Assembly: GCF_003344625.1 (NCBI RefSeq)
Contig: NZ_QPKJ02000001.1
Span: 992,001-1,056,000, forward strand
Direction of reading: 5' to 3'
Length of the DNA stretch: 64,000 nt
DNA from: Solirubrobacter deserti
GTDB taxonomy: Bacteria > Actinomycetota > Thermoleophilia > Solirubrobacterales > Solirubrobacteraceae
In this document: one piece after another, positions 32,872 through 43,293 of the stretch
How positions within the stretch are numbered: the first letter of the stretch is position 1
Layout of the letters: every line of letters begins with the position of its first letter
Translations under genes and position numbers: made by a program
The notes under the pieces: model-generated
Told to the model about the DNA's origin: nothing
Databases searched by the model: none
What the model saw: the letters and a program-made list of their open reading frames with translations, nothing else

Positions 32872-34957
32872 AGAACAAGGTGCCCTGCTTCACGCGGGGG
32901 ATCGGTGTCGGCATCAGAGGTGGTGGGGTCGGGCCGCCTCGGTGACGGCGGAAGGGGTCCATCTCGCGGTCTGGGCGCAGCCAGGGTGCGCCCGCGGCGG
33001 CTTCGATCTTGTGGCGTTCGGCCGGTGTGAGGCGGGAACTCTTCGCGTAGAGGCGTTCGTAGCGCGGGACGAGGTCCGGGCGGTAGTCGCGCAGCCAGTC
33101 CATGAAGATCTTGCGGACCGGGCCAGCCAGGAACAGGGTCTGGCCGCCGATGTAGGAGGCGTTCGCCTCGGTGGCAAGCTCGACGATCTGCTCGACCTGA
33201 TCTGGTGAGTCGTTGATGCCCGGGATCAGCGGGGCGATGAGGACGCCGGTCGGGATGCCGTTGCGGTTGAGCTCGGCGACGGCCTCGAGGCGGGCGCGCG
33301 GGTGCGGCGTGTGCGGTTCGGTGGCGCGCCAGGCCTTCTCGTCGAGGGTCGGGACCGAGAGGCAGGCGCTGATGTCCGTGACCTCGGCGATCTGCTTCAG
33401 GAGGTCCACGTCGCGCAGGATGAGCGGCGACTTGGTGAGCACGGAGCACGGGTTGTGGTGGTCGCGGAACGCCTCCCAGATGCCGCGCATGAGCTTGTAG
33501 CGACCCTCGACCCACTGGTACGGGTCCGTGTTCGTGCCCAGGGCGACGCTCTCGCCCTTCCAGGACGGCCGGCGCAGCTCCGCGCGCAGGACCTCGGGCA
33601 CGTTGACCTTGACGACGATCTCACGCTCGAAGTCGCGGCCGGCGTCGAGTTCCAGGTACTCGTGCGTGGGACGGGCGAAGCAGTTGTGGCTGACCACGCC
33701 GTTGGCGATGAAGTCGCCGGTGCCGGTCGTGATGTCGTACATCGGGATCTCGAGCCCGAGCGGCTCCACCGACGTCACCCGCAGCGAACCCGGGAACTTG
33801 ACGGCGCGGCCCGCGATCGTGCACTTGCGCCGGACCGCCGGCCAGACGGTGTGGAAGAAGCGCAGGTGGTTGGCGCTGCCGCCGAGCAGGCGCAGCGTCT
33901 GCGCGTTCTCGGACACGAAGTGGAAGCCGAGCACCCGCAGGCTGTCCGCCGCTCGGCGCAGCACAGCCGGGTCCGAGTTCTCGAGCCGGACGGCTTCGCC
34001 GCTCGAGCCGTCCGCGTCGAACACACCCGCCAAGAACCCCTTGCCCCATTGCTCCGACGCGTCCCACGGCCAGGTGAGCACCTGGCGCAGGGACTCGGCG
34101 CTCGGCCGCGCCGCGCGTACCTCGCGGTAACCCGCCACCGCCGCCGCGGTCATGGTCAAGCCGAGCTCGGCCAGGTAGAGGTCGACACGCTCGAGCGCCT
34201 CGCGCCCGGCCGGCGTGAGCCGGAACAGATGATCGTCGCCGTGGATGGCGCCGCACAGGTAGCCGCGCCGGTAGTCGACGTCCTCCACGGGACCCTCGGC
34301 GAACTGGCCCACACCGGCCAGCCGGTCGCCCACCGCGAGGACGCGGCGCCCGCCCGCGGCGCTCGACCGGCCGCGCCGGCGGGTGCCGACGGCCACCGGC
34401 GGCGCGAGGAGCGCGGCGCCCGCCCTGTGCCCCGACGAGCGCGCAGACGGCCCGACGAGCCGCTCGGCCACAGGACGGCCGGCGCACGCGCCGTCGGCCG
34501 CGGCGACGAAGCTCCAGCCGCCGCGCGAGAGGAAGCGGTGGTCGCCGCTCGCGAGCAGCTCCGTGCCGTCCTCGAGCGTCACGCGGTACGCGGACTTGCG
34601 CGTGGACCAGTGGGCAAGGACCTCCGTCTCCACGAAGCGGCGCTTGCGGGTCCCGTAGATGCGGTCCCCCACCCGCAGGTCCGCGAGCTCGCGGACGCCG
34701 CCGTCCGCGAGCAGGATCTGCGTGTCTCCCGCCAGGCAGTACACGCAGGCGTGGGAACAGCCGCGGTACGGGTTGACCGTCCAGTTGAACGGCACGCGGG
34801 AAGCGGCGGGCACGCGGTTGAGCGCCGATTTGGTCCGGACCTCGTGGAAGCGCATGTCCAGCGCCTCCGGCGCGTCGAACCGGCGTACCACCGTGTCCCC
34901 CAGGCCGGGCAGCCGCCCGGCGTCGTCCCGCTCGATGACTTGTGATGACCAGCGCAC
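32870..34957 (-). CDS. Rv2578c-like radical SAM protein interrupted by an intein
   Basis: 695 residues from the GTG before RWSSQ, which aligns with the family N-terminus (a GTG at 34963 is also in frame). The host protein is about 343 residues: FHEVRTKSALNRVP, NPYRGCSHACVYC, FARPTHEYLELD, ESVALGTNTDPYQ, CSVLTKSPLILRD and GVLIAPLIPGINDSPDQ mark the SPL-like/PA0069-Rv2578c radical SAM family. The 352-residue intein splits the CxxxCxxC cluster motif, so the enzyme can only bind its [4Fe-4S] cluster after splicing restores CSHACVYCFARP. The biochemical role is unknown; a DNA-damage link is suggested by an SOS box at the start and by the known LexA control of Rv2578c in mycobacteria, as I recall it. 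Confidence 0.9.
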   Translation of the reverse strand: MRWSSQVIERDDAGRLPGLGDTVVRRFDAPEALDMRFHEVRTKSALNRVPAASRVPFNWTVNPYRGCSHACVYCLAGDTQILLADGGVRELADLRVGDRIYGTRKRRFVETEVLAHWSTRKSAYRVTLEDGTELLASGDHRFLSRGGWSFVAAADGACAGRPVAERLVGPSARSSGHRAGAALLAPPVAVGTRRRGRSSAAGGRRVLAVGDRLAGVGQFAEGPVEDVDYRRGYLCGAIHGDDHLFRLTPAGREALERVDLYLAELGLTMTAAAVAGYREVRAARPSAESLRQVLTWPWDASEQWGKGFLAGVFDADGSSGEAVRLENSDPAVLRRAADSLRVLGFHFVSENAQTLRLLGGSANHLRFFHTVWPAVRRKCTIAGRAVKFPGSLRVTSVEPLGLEIPMYDITTGTGDFIANGVVSHNCFARPTHEYLELDAGRDFEREIVVKVNVPEVLRAELRRPSWKGESVALGTNTDPYQWVEGRYKLMRGIWEAFRDHHNPCSVLTKSPLILRDVDLLKQIAEVTDISACLSVPTLDEKAWRATEPHTPHPRARLEAVAELNRNGIPTGVLIAPLIPGINDSPDQVEQIVELATEANASYIGGQTLFLAGPVRKIFMDWLRDYRPDLVPRYERLYAKSSRLTPAERHKIEAAAGAPWLRPDREMDPFRRHRGGPTPPPLMPTPIPRVKQGTLF
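33683..34738 (-). mobile_element. LAGLIDADG intein coding region
   Basis: 352 residues, in frame. It begins with Cys and block A CLAGDTQILLADGGVRELAD. Block B is ELLASGDHRFLSRGGW with the conserved His. Block F is PMYDITTGTGDFIANGVV and it ends SHN, followed by extein Cys. Two dodecapeptide motifs with intact acidic residues, RGYLCGAIHGDD and KGFLAGVFDADGSS, indicate a probably active DOD homing endonuclease. Splice-site residues Cys1, the penultimate His, the terminal Asn and Cys+1 are all present, so self-splicing is expected. Confidence 0.92.
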
Positions 34958-34970
34958 GAACACATGTTCG
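34957..34970. promoter_or_regulatory. LexA (SOS) box at the radical SAM gene start
   Basis: CGAAC, ACAT, GTTCG: a perfect 5+4+5 palindrome matching the actinobacterial SOS box core. It sits immediately in front of the chosen GTG start, so LexA binding would block transcription initiation. Confidence 0.7.
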
Positions 34971-34987
34971 CACGAGCTTCGGACGGA

Positions 34988-35521
34988 TTACAAACGTGTG
35001 TTCTGCAGGCCGTAGACGACGCTGTCGCGCATCCCGCCCTTGAACGGCTGATGTGCGCGTAGCAGCGCCTCGCGCCGGAACCCGCAGCGCTCGGCCACAC
35101 AATGTGAAGCGACGTTGTCGGGCCCGCACGTGAGCTCCAGCCGCGTCAATCCCACGGCGTCGAAGGCCCAGCGCACGAGCAGCCGCACGGCACGGGTCGC
35201 GACGCCGCGGCCGCGCGCGTCGGGGGCGAGCCAGTACCCGATCCTCCCCCGCTCGCCCGCCACGCCGTGCAGCGATACGCCGCCCAGCACCGCCGGGTCG
35301 ACGATCGCGAGGTCGAGCACCTCGCCGCGCAGCCGGGCTCGCTCGAGGTCCGAGAAGTGCTCGCGTGCGGCCGCGTCGGTCAGCGGCGCCCAGTCCGAGA
35401 AGCGCTGGAAGACCGGGTCGTGGAAGGCGACGAGCATCGCCGGGATGTCGTCCGGTTGCCACGGCCGCAACGTGACGACCCCGTCGCTCAGCGGCGGGGA
35501 CGGCCACGGCAGCGCGCACAC
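34988..35521 (-). CDS. GNAT-family N-acetyltransferase (RimJ/RimL-like)
   Basis: 177 residues, GTG start 3 nt after the miaB stop. Acetyl-CoA binding motif A is GYWLAPDARGRGVATRAVRL (R/Q-x-x-G-x-G/A), preceded by LAIVDPAVLGGVSL and followed by LTRLELTCGPDNVASHCVAE and RCGFRREALLR. Such proteins acetylate N-termini or small amines; the target here is unknown. It is probably cotranscribed with miaB. Confidence 0.85.
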   Translation of the reverse strand: MCALPWPSPPLSDGVVTLRPWQPDDIPAMLVAFHDPVFQRFSDWAPLTDAAAREHFSDLERARLRGEVLDLAIVDPAVLGGVSLHGVAGERGRIGYWLAPDARGRGVATRAVRLLVRWAFDAVGLTRLELTCGPDNVASHCVAERCGFRREALLRAHQPFKGGMRDSVVYGLQNTRL

Positions 35522-35523
35522 GG

Positions 35524-36843
35524 CTAGGCGACGCGCGAGAGCAGCGACTCGGTGCCCGAGAGCGACTGCGACGTGGCCGAGAGGATCTCGACCGGCACGA
35601 TCTCGCCCGCGGCGCCGAGGCCGTCGAAGTTGACGACCTTGTTGTGCGTCGTGCGCCCGCGCAGGCGCGTGGGGTCGTACCGCGACGGCCCTTCGACGAG
35701 CACGTCCAGAGTCCGCCCGACGAAGCGCTGGGCCCGCTCACGAGCACGCCGCTGGACGGCCTCGACGAGCCGCTCCATGCGCTCGACCTGCACCTCGTGC
35801 GGGACGAACTCGTCCACGAACTCCGCCGCCTCGGTGTCCCGCCGCGGCGAGTAGATGAACGTGAAGGCGCCGTCGAAGCCGACCTCCTCGACCACCTCGA
35901 GCGTCTCGACGAAGTCCGCCTCGGTCTCCCCCGGGAAGCCGACGATGATGTCGGTCGTGATGGCGCAGTCCGGCACGTGCTCGCGGATCAACGCGACACG
36001 GTCCAGAAAGCGGTCGCGCCCGTAGGTGCGCCGCATGCGCTTGAGCACCCGCGAGGAGCCGGCCTGCAGCGGCAGATGGATGTGCTGGCAGACCGACGGC
36101 AGCTCAGCGTGCGCGCGGATGACGTCCTCGGTCATGTGCGCCGGATGCGGCGACGTGTAGCGCACGCGCTCGATCCCGTCGATCGCGTCCACCGCGTGCA
36201 GCAGCTCGCTGAACTTGCGCGGCTGCGGCCGCAGGCGGGTGCCGTAGGAGTTCACGTTCTGGCCGAGCAGCGTGACCTCGCGCACGCCCTCGGACGCGAG
36301 CTGGCGCACCTCGGCGACGAGCTCCTCGAACGGCCGCGACACCTCGCGACCGCGCGTGGACGGCACGATGCAGTACGAGCACTTCATGTTGCAGCCGGCG
36401 CTGATCTGCACCCACGCGTGCACGTCCCGCGCGCGCTTGCCCGGCAGGTGGCCGGTGAAGCCCTCGAACTCGAAGAAGCCCTGGGCGGTGAGGCTGTCGC
36501 TTGTGAGGAACTCCGCCAGCTTGTGCACCTGGCCGGGCCCGAACGCGACGTCCACGAACGGGTAGTCGCGGAAGACCTGGTCCTTGACGGACTGCGCCCA
36601 GCAGCCGCCGACGCCGATCACGCGCTCCGGGTCGCGGCGCTTGAGCGCCCGCGCCTCGTACAGGTGCGAGACGAAGCGCTCGTCGGCCTTCTCACGGATC
36701 GAGCACGTGTTGAACAGGATCAGGTCGGCTTCCTCGCGCGCGTCCGCTTCGGCGTATCCCAGCGACTCGAGCATGCCCTTCATGCGCTCGGAGTCGTGCT
36801 CGTTCATCTGGCAGCCGAAGGTGGTGACGTGGAAGCGCTTCAT
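35524..36843 (-). CDS. miaB: tRNA-2-methylthio-N6-dimethylallyladenosine synthase
   Basis: 439 residues. The N-terminal UPF0004 domain carries three cluster cysteines (FHVTTFGCQMNEHDSE, LFNTCSIREKADERF, IGVGGCWAQ). The radical SAM core has SAGCNMKCSYCIVPSTRGRE, TLLGQNVNSYG and IIVGFPGETEADF. A C-terminal TRAM domain follows (DVLVEGPSRYDPTRLRGRTT). It methylthiolates i6A37 made by MiaA, encoded 6 kb away. The ATG fits the family N-terminus exactly. Confidence 0.94.
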   Translation of the reverse strand: MKRFHVTTFGCQMNEHDSERMKGMLESLGYAEADAREEADLILFNTCSIREKADERFVSHLYEARALKRRDPERVIGVGGCWAQSVKDQVFRDYPFVDVAFGPGQVHKLAEFLTSDSLTAQGFFEFEGFTGHLPGKRARDVHAWVQISAGCNMKCSYCIVPSTRGREVSRPFEELVAEVRQLASEGVREVTLLGQNVNSYGTRLRPQPRKFSELLHAVDAIDGIERVRYTSPHPAHMTEDVIRAHAELPSVCQHIHLPLQAGSSRVLKRMRRTYGRDRFLDRVALIREHVPDCAITTDIIVGFPGETEADFVETLEVVEEVGFDGAFTFIYSPRRDTEAAEFVDEFVPHEVQVERMERLVEAVQRRARERAQRFVGRTLDVLVEGPSRYDPTRLRGRTTHNKVVNFDGLGAAGEIVPVEILSATSQSLSGTESLLSRVA

Positions 36844-36845
36844 GA

Positions 36846-36986
36846 CCGCCGAACAGCGTACTCGGCGAGTCCGGCGACCAGGCCGTCGAGCGGATCTCGC
36901 TCGGCGGCCTGGCGTGGGAGGCGGTCGATGCCGTCGTGCGCAACGAGATCCTCGCGACGCTCGAGGAGCTCGCTCAGCGCGCGTAG
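36846..36986 (+). other. orphan coding-like frame between miaB and rny
   Basis: About 46 codons on the plus strand reading SVLGESGDQAVERISLGG and ending [13 protein letters not shown] before TAG at 36986. Third positions are over 90% G/C, as in real genes here, but there is no start codon, and an in-frame TGA precedes it. It may be the 3' tail of a lost gene; an antisense frame in the same stretch is less convincing. Confidence 0.2.
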
Positions 36987-38443
36987 TCGGTGGCGCGTGA
37001 CTCGCGGATGACCGTGACCTTGATCTGACCCGGGTACTCGAGCTCCTGCTCGATCTCGCGCGCGATCTCGTGCGAGAGCAGGACGGCGCCGTCGTCGTCG
37101 AGCGTGCCCGGCATGACCATGACGCGGATCTCGCGGCCGGCCTGCATGGCGTAGACCTTGTCGACGCCGTCGTGGCGCGTGGCGATCTGCTCAAGATCGC
37201 GCAGGCGCTTGACGTACTGCTCGAGCGATTCGCCGCGGGCCCCCGGCCGGGCGCCGGAGAGCGCGTCGGCGGCCTGGACGATCACGGCCTCGACGGTCTG
37301 CGGCTCGACCTCGTTGTGATGGGCCTCCATCGCGTGGGCGACGGCCTCCGACTCGCCGTGGCGGCGGGCCAGGTCGCCGCCGACGAGCGCGTGCGGGCCT
37401 TCGACCTCGTGGCTGACGGCCTTGCCGATGTCGTGCAGGAGGGCGGCTCTTCTGGCCGTCTTGGGGGACGCGCCGAGCTCCTCGGCCATCATCGCCGCCA
37501 GGTGAGCGCATTCGATCGAGTGCGCGAGGACGTTCTGGCCGTAGCTCGTGCGGTACTTGAGGCGGCCGAGGATGCGGATGAGCTCGGCGTCCAGGCCCTG
37601 GACGTTGGACTCCAGCGCGGCCTGCTCGCCGGACTCGATGATGTGGGACTCGAGCTCGGACTTGGCCTGGTAGTAGGTCTCCTCGATCCGGGCCGGGTGG
37701 ATGCGGCCGTCCTGCAGGAGCTTTTCGAGCGTCATGCGGGCGATCTCGCGGCGGACGCCGTCGAAGCCGGACAGGATCACGGCGTTGGGCGTGTCGTCGA
37801 TGATGAAGTCGACGCCGGTGAGGTGCTCGAGGGCGCGGATGTTGCGGCCCTCGCGGCCGATGATGCGGCCCTTCATGTCGTCGGCGGGCAGCTGGACGAC
37901 GGAGACCGTGGTCTCGGCCGCGTGGCCGGCGGCGAGGCGCTGCATGACGACGGCGAGGATGTTGCGGACGCGGCGGTCGGCGTCGCGCTTGGTCTCGTCC
38001 TCGATCTGGCGGACGAGGCGGGCGGAATCGTGGCGGATCTGGTCCTCGAGCTCCTTGAGCAGGAGCTGCTTGGCCTGGGAGGCGGAGTAGCCGGAGGTGC
38101 GCTCGAGCGCCTTGACGTGGCGGACGTGCGCCTCGTTGGCCTGCTCCTGCAGACGGGTGAGCTCCTCCGCGCGGCGCTCGAGCTCGGCGGCGCGGGCTTC
38201 CAGCGCCTCCTCGCGGGCGAGCAGGCGCTCCTCGAGGCGGCCCATCTCCTGCCGGCGCGCGAGCGCGGCGTCGTCGGCGGCGGGTTCACGCGCGGCGGGC
38301 GCGTCTTGGGGCGGTGCGGCCACGCGGGACGCCGTGCGCGAGGCGCCGCCCGCGGCGGCGAGCCCGGGAGCTCGCTTCACCAACAGCAGCGCCGCGACCA
38401 CCAGGCCGGCCGCGAGCACGGCCGCCGCGATCACGATTTCCAT
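36974..38443 (-). CDS. rny: ribonuclease Y
   Basis: 489 residues. An N-terminal membrane anchor ([20 protein letters not shown]) is followed by a long coiled coil with [24 protein letters not shown] heptads. The KH domain is [20 protein letters not shown]. The HD phosphohydrolase domain has [19 protein letters not shown], and the C-terminal Rny region has [20 protein letters not shown]. It is a membrane-bound endoribonuclease that starts mRNA decay. A GAGAGG element lies about 15 nt before the ATG. Length is slightly below the B. subtilis enzyme (520). Confidence 0.94.
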   Translation of the reverse strand: MEIVIAAAVLAAGLVVAALLLVKRAPGLAAAGGASRTASRVAAPPQDAPAAREPAADDAALARRQEMGRLEERLLAREEALEARAAELERRAEELTRLQEQANEAHVRHVKALERTSGYSASQAKQLLLKELEDQIRHDSARLVRQIEDETKRDADRRVRNILAVVMQRLAAGHAAETTVSVVQLPADDMKGRIIGREGRNIRALEHLTGVDFIIDDTPNAVILSGFDGVRREIARMTLEKLLQDGRIHPARIEETYYQAKSELESHIIESGEQAALESNVQGLDAELIRILGRLKYRTSYGQNVLAHSIECAHLAAMMAEELGASPKTARRAALLHDIGKAVSHEVEGPHALVGGDLARRHGESEAVAHAMEAHHNEVEPQTVEAVIVQAADALSGARPGARGESLEQYVKRLRDLEQIATRHDGVDKVYAMQAGREIRVMVMPGTLDDDGAVLLSHEIAREIEQELEYPGQIKVTVIRESRATDYAR

Positions 38444-38900
38444 TGTCCAGTGTCCTCTCTCCGTACGCCGCCCTGCAGGGCGCGGCGAGATCCGATGCTT
38501 CGATTTCCAGAGGCGGCAGATCGGGTCGGCCCGGGGCCCGGGAACGAGGATCAGCATGAGAGGCGGCGTAGCGCCGCCGCGTCAGATGGCGGCTTCGTGC
38601 GTGTTTGTTCGAAGGAGCCGTAGCGAGCGTTCAAGCCCACACGGTGGGCGTTCTCGCCCTAAGTGATGTGTCGTGGCCGTCAAGACTGAAGCTGCTGAAT
38701 CGCTGGTGAAATTATCTGGATTTGCTGCTGGTTTCAGGTGGGTCCGTGCCGGACCCGGTCTGTCGCTGCGGCGGATCGTAGTACCGCGCGTGGTCGCACG
38801 CAACGCGCCACCGGCGCCTACGAGGGCTCGCCCGGCGGGAACCTCGCCGGCAGGCACGACACGTGTCAGCGGGGTGGCACCGAGCGGTGCTGCGGAACGG
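38444..38900. other. 457-bp gene-less interval between recX and rny
   Basis: No convincing gene. Perfect hairpins include GGCGGC-GTAGC-GCCGCC (38562-38578), GGGCG-TTCT-CGCCC (38646-38659), GGGTCCG-TGC-CGGACCC (38740-38756) and the palindrome CGCCCTGCAGGGCG near 38470. Around 38660-38735 the composition is clearly more A+T-rich than the surroundings. It could hold the rny promoter and a long structured leader. Confidence 0.5.
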
Positions 38901-39698
38901 TCAGCGCTCGACGGCGGAAGCCGCGTGGCGGCGGAGCGCGTCGTGCGCCAGCTCGAGGTCGAACCCCTTGCGCACCAGGAACCCGAGCGCCTTCTCGAGG
39001 TCGCGCGGCTGCTCCGGCGGGATCGGGTAGCGGCGCGCGAGCAGCGCGGTGGCCGCGGCGAGCTCGTCATGGTCGCCGGCCGCGAGCGCGGCGGCGATGT
39101 GCCGACGGTCGACGCCGAGCTCGCGCAGGCGCCGCTCGATCCGCTCGGCGCCCCACCCGTCCAGGTTGCGCCGGTCCTCGGCGAAGCGGGTCGCGTACCC
39201 GGCGTCGTCGACGTAGCCGCCGGCGCGCAGTTCGTCGAGCACCTCGTCGATCAGCGGCGGCTCGACATCGTTGCGCTCGAGCCGCGTCCGCACCTCGGCC
39301 TCGGTGCGCTCGCGCCGCGCGATGAACCGCCACGCCGCGTTGAACGCCTCCTCGCGCAGCCGCGCCTCGTCGGCGGCGGCCGGCCCGGCGGCGAGGGCGC
39401 CGAGCGAGTCGGGCGCGAGCTCCGCGGCGAGCCCGTCGAGCGCGAGCTGCGAGTCGTCGGGTGACGAGGCCGTGGCGGGGTCGGGTGACGAGGCCGCGGC
39501 GGGGTCGGGCGACAAGGCCGCGGCGGGGCCGGCCGGCGCGACGTCGGGCGCGGCGGGCGAAGGGGTGGGCGGGCCGCCGCCGCGGGACGCGGCGGCGGTG
39601 GTGCCCGGGTGGGCGGCGCCGGGCGTGGCCTCCGTGTCGGCGGAGGCTTCGGCCTGCGGGGTTGCGGAGCGTTCGTGCGGCTCCGCGGCGCTGCCCAT
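38901..39698 (-). CDS. recX: regulatory protein RecX with long low-complexity N-terminus
   Basis: 265 residues. The C-terminal 155 residues are Rec[60 protein letters not shown] and [20 protein letters not shown], three tandem three-helix repeats. RecX binds and limits RecA filaments. The N-terminal 110 residues are an Ala/Pro/Ser/Asp-rich extension not found in typical RecX (about 150-190 residues), containing three 8-residue repeats (SPDPAAAS type). The gene starts 20 nt after the recA stop, so it is in a recA-recX operon. Confidence 0.9.
   Translation of the reverse strand: MGSAAEPHERSATPQAEASADTEATPGAAHPGTTAAASRGGGPPTPSPAAPDVAPAGPAAALSPDPAAASSPDPATASSPDDSQLALDGLAAELAPDSLGALAAGPAAADEARLREEAFNAAWRFIARRERTEAEVRTRLERNDVEPPLIDEVLDELRAGGYVDDAGYATRFAEDRRNLDGWGAERIERRLRELGVDRRHIAAALAAGDHDELAAATALLARRYPIPPEQPRDLEKALGFLVRKGFDLELAHDALRRHAASAVER
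39459..39530. repeat. three tandem 24-bp repeats inside recX
   Basis: Three consecutive in-frame 24-mers beginning GGGTGACGAGGCCG, with one to four differences between copies. They encode the repeated SPDPA(A/T)AS segment of the RecX N-terminal extension. Copy number probably varies by slippage. Confidence 0.8.
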
Positions 39699-39718
39699 GC
39701 TCGGAACGCTTTCCGGCG

Positions 39719-40786
<1,068 letters not shown>

Positions 40787-40819
40787 GACGATCAAGCTAC
40801 GACCAGGATCGGACGGATG

Positions 40820-40833
40820 CGAACGCGTGTGCG
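40820..40833. promoter_or_regulatory. candidate LexA box upstream of recA
   Basis: CGAAC, GCGT, GTGCG: one mismatch from CGAAC-N4-GTTCG. It lies 33 bp before the recA ATG, where LexA would block initiation. Confidence 0.6.
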
Positions 40834-40863
40834 CATTTGGCACACAAAAGGAACACTTCTGTG

Positions 40864-43293
40864 TCAGGCCGTGGGCAAGGTGAACCAAAACGTCGAGCCG
40901 TCGCCCTCGACGCTCTCGAAGCCCATCTCCCCGCCGTGCGCGACCACGATGTCGTGCGCGAGCGCCAGGCCGAGCCCGGACCCGGCCACGCGCACCGTCT
41001 CCTCGCGCGCGACCCGGAAGAATTTCTCGAACACGCGCGGCTGGGCGGCCAGCGGGATGCCGAGCCCTTCATCGGCCACGGAGATCCGCACCACACCCTC
41101 CCCGCACTGCGCGGACACGCGCACCGTGCCGCCGTCCGGCGAGTACTTGATCGCGTTCGAGAGCAGGTTCGCGATCACCTGGGCCACCCGCGCGCGGTCC
41201 CCGACCGCCACCACGGGCTGCTCGCACGGCAGCAGCACGAGCGTGTGCGCCTCGCTCTGCCCGCCGAACACCGCCACGGACTCCGCCAGCAGCGCGCCGA
41301 CGTCGAACGGCGCCAGCGACAGCTCCAGCCGCTGCTCCTCGATCGTCTGCAGATCGAGGAAGTCGTCGATCAAGGACGAGAGCCGCTTGGCCTCGCGGTG
41401 CACCGTCCCCAGGATCTCCGCGCGCGAGTCCGCGTCCAGCCGCCGCGTCCGCAGCAGCTCCGTGTACCCCACGACCGAAGCCAGCGGCGTGCGCAGCTCG
41501 TGCGAGACGGTCTGCATGAGCGTCGACTTGAGCTGGTCCACCTCGCGCTCGCGCGTGACGTCGCGCAGCACCACCAGGCGGCCGATCCGCGTGCCGCGGG
41601 CGTCGTCGATCGGCGCGGTGTAGCGCTCGAGCACGAAGCCGGACACGGCCAGCTCGTCCGCGGTCGGCTCGTCGGAGTCGGCCAGCACCGCCTCCCAGTC
41701 GGCGAAGTACGTGTCCCCGTCGAACGACGCCGGCAGCGGCCCTCGGTCGGCACCGATCGCCGCGGCCACCGGCATGTCCGCACGAGCGGCCAGCTCCGCC
41801 ATCGCCGCGTTCGCGAACACCAGCTCGCCGTCCAGCCCGACCAGGCCGATGCCCTCGCGGACCCCGTCCAGCACGGCCGCGTTGACCTGCGACAGCCAGT
41901 CCTGCTGGGCCAGCGCGTCAGCCTCGGCCAACGCGGTCGCGGCCTGTGCGGCCAGCCGCAGGACGAGCTCGCTCTCGTCCGCGTCGAACGCGTCCGAGCT
42001 GATCCCGCCCAGCGTCGCCACGCCGATCGACCGCTCACCGATCTGCAGCGGCACGTGTAGCTCCCAGCGCACCGGCGCTTCGCCGCCGAGCGTCTGCACG
42101 CGCAGCGCCGAGGAGTCCATCAGCACGACTTCGCGCGCGAGGACCGCCCGCGCCGCGGCGCCCTCGCCGCCCGCTGCCATCCGCTCGGCCAGGGCTTCCG
42201 GGTCCAGCCCGACGGCTGCGAGCCGCGCCCAGCGCTGCTCCTCGGCCCAGGACGCCCCGTACAGCGCGCCGACGTCCGCCCCCGCGGCCTCGACCAGGCC
42301 CGACAGGGCGATCCAGGCGAGCACGCGCGCGTCCCGCTCGGCGGCCAGCGAGTCCGCGAACGCGCCGTAGGCCTCCGCGCGCCGCTTCTCCTCGGCCAGC
42401 TGCGCCGCCGTCAGCGACAGCTCGTCGCGCTGGGCCCGCACCTCCTCGCCCGCCGCGGTCAGCTCCTCCTGGCGCTCCTCGAGCGCGATCGCCTGCATCT
42501 CGAGCTCGGTGTTCTGGTGCTCGAGCTCGTCGCGCGACTGCTGGAGCGAGCGCGCCATCGCGTTGAAGGTCGCGGCGAGCCGGCCGATCTCACCGCGGCC
42601 GGAGGTCGGGACCGTCGCGTCCAGGTCACCGCTGCGCACGCGGTCGGCCGCGACCGCGAGCCGGCTCACGGGGCGCGCGATCCGTCGCGCCACGTAGAAG
42701 GTCACGATCGCCAGTGCGAGCACGCACACCAGCAGCCCGACGAGCGCGATCCTGGACGCGCGCTCGGACGCGGCGTCGGCCTCCCGCGACTCGCGTACGG
42801 ACCGGATCTGCTCGGCCGCCGACAGCGCCGCGATCCGGTCCTCGACGACCTTCGCGCGCTGGGTCCCGGAGGCGGCCGCCGCGAACTCCCGCCCGGCGCC
42901 GACGCCGTCCTGACGCGTGCGGGTGACCACGTTCTCCGCGTAGTTGTTGACGTAGGAGAGCGCCTCGTCGCGGATCCGCGCCGCCCGGCGCGCCTGCTCG
43001 GGATCGTCGGCGACGAGCGCGGCGAGCGCCGTCGCGGCGTCCGGCAGGGCGCTGCGCACGTGCTGGTATTCCTGCAGCAGCTCCTCGTTGCCGGAGATCA
43101 GGTAGCCGCGGACGTTCGTCTGGACCGCGAGCAGCCGCTGCTGCGTGAGGTTGGCGGCGGCGATGACCTCCTGCGACTCCAGCGCCCGGGCCGCCGTCGC
43201 CTGCTGGCGGGCGACCGCCCAAGACAGCAGCGCGATGACGGCGAACACGATCAGCACGAGGCTGAGCGAGCCGAGGATGGTCCGGCGGGTCAT
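40864..43293 (-). CDS. membrane sensor histidine kinase (CHASE3-HAMP-GAF-PAS-HisKA-HATPase)
   Basis: 809 residues. The first TM helix ([20 protein letters not shown]) and second ([20 protein letters not shown]) flank a helical CHASE3-like sensor ([20 protein letters not shown]). HAMP, a coiled coil ([20 protein letters not shown]), a GAF-like and a PAS domain follow. HisKA has [20 protein letters not shown] (phospho-His), and the ATPase has [28 protein letters not shown] and [13 protein letters not shown]. The start codon overlaps the upstream CheR-like gene stop (ATGA). No response regulator is adjacent, so it probably signals through a distant partner. Confidence 0.9.
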   Translation of the reverse strand: MTRRTILGSLSLVLIVFAVIALLSWAVARQQATAARALESQEVIAAANLTQQRLLAVQTNVRGYLISGNEELLQEYQHVRSALPDAATALAALVADDPEQARRAARIRDEALSYVNNYAENVVTRTRQDGVGAGREFAAAASGTQRAKVVEDRIAALSAAEQIRSVRESREADAASERASRIALVGLLVCVLALAIVTFYVARRIARPVSRLAVAADRVRSGDLDATVPTSGRGEIGRLAATFNAMARSLQQSRDELEHQNTELEMQAIALEERQEELTAAGEEVRAQRDELSLTAAQLAEEKRRAEAYGAFADSLAAERDARVLAWIALSGLVEAAGADVGALYGASWAEEQRWARLAAVGLDPEALAERMAAGGEGAAARAVLAREVVLMDSSALRVQTLGGEAPVRWELHVPLQIGERSIGVATLGGISSDAFDADESELVLRLAAQAATALAEADALAQQDWLSQVNAAVLDGVREGIGLVGLDGELVFANAAMAELAARADMPVAAAIGADRGPLPASFDGDTYFADWEAVLADSDEPTADELAVSGFVLERYTAPIDDARGTRIGRLVVLRDVTREREVDQLKSTLMQTVSHELRTPLASVVGYTELLRTRRLDADSRAEILGTVHREAKRLSSLIDDFLDLQTIEEQRLELSLAPFDVGALLAESVAVFGGQSEAHTLVLLPCEQPVVAVGDRARVAQVIANLLSNAIKYSPDGGTVRVSAQCGEGVVRISVADEGLGIPLAAQPRVFEKFFRVAREETVRVAGSGLGLALAHDIVVAHGGEMGFESVEGDGSTFWFTLPTA

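Noticed and set aside
32366..33208. Continuous plus-strand open frame across both 99-bp repeats
   Set aside because: The translation is Arg/Ala/Pro-rich without domains, and its second half is antisense to the radical SAM gene.
39459..39530. Tandem 24-bp repeats as a possible CRISPR-like array
   Set aside because: There are no spacers, the period equals the unit, and they are in frame within recX.
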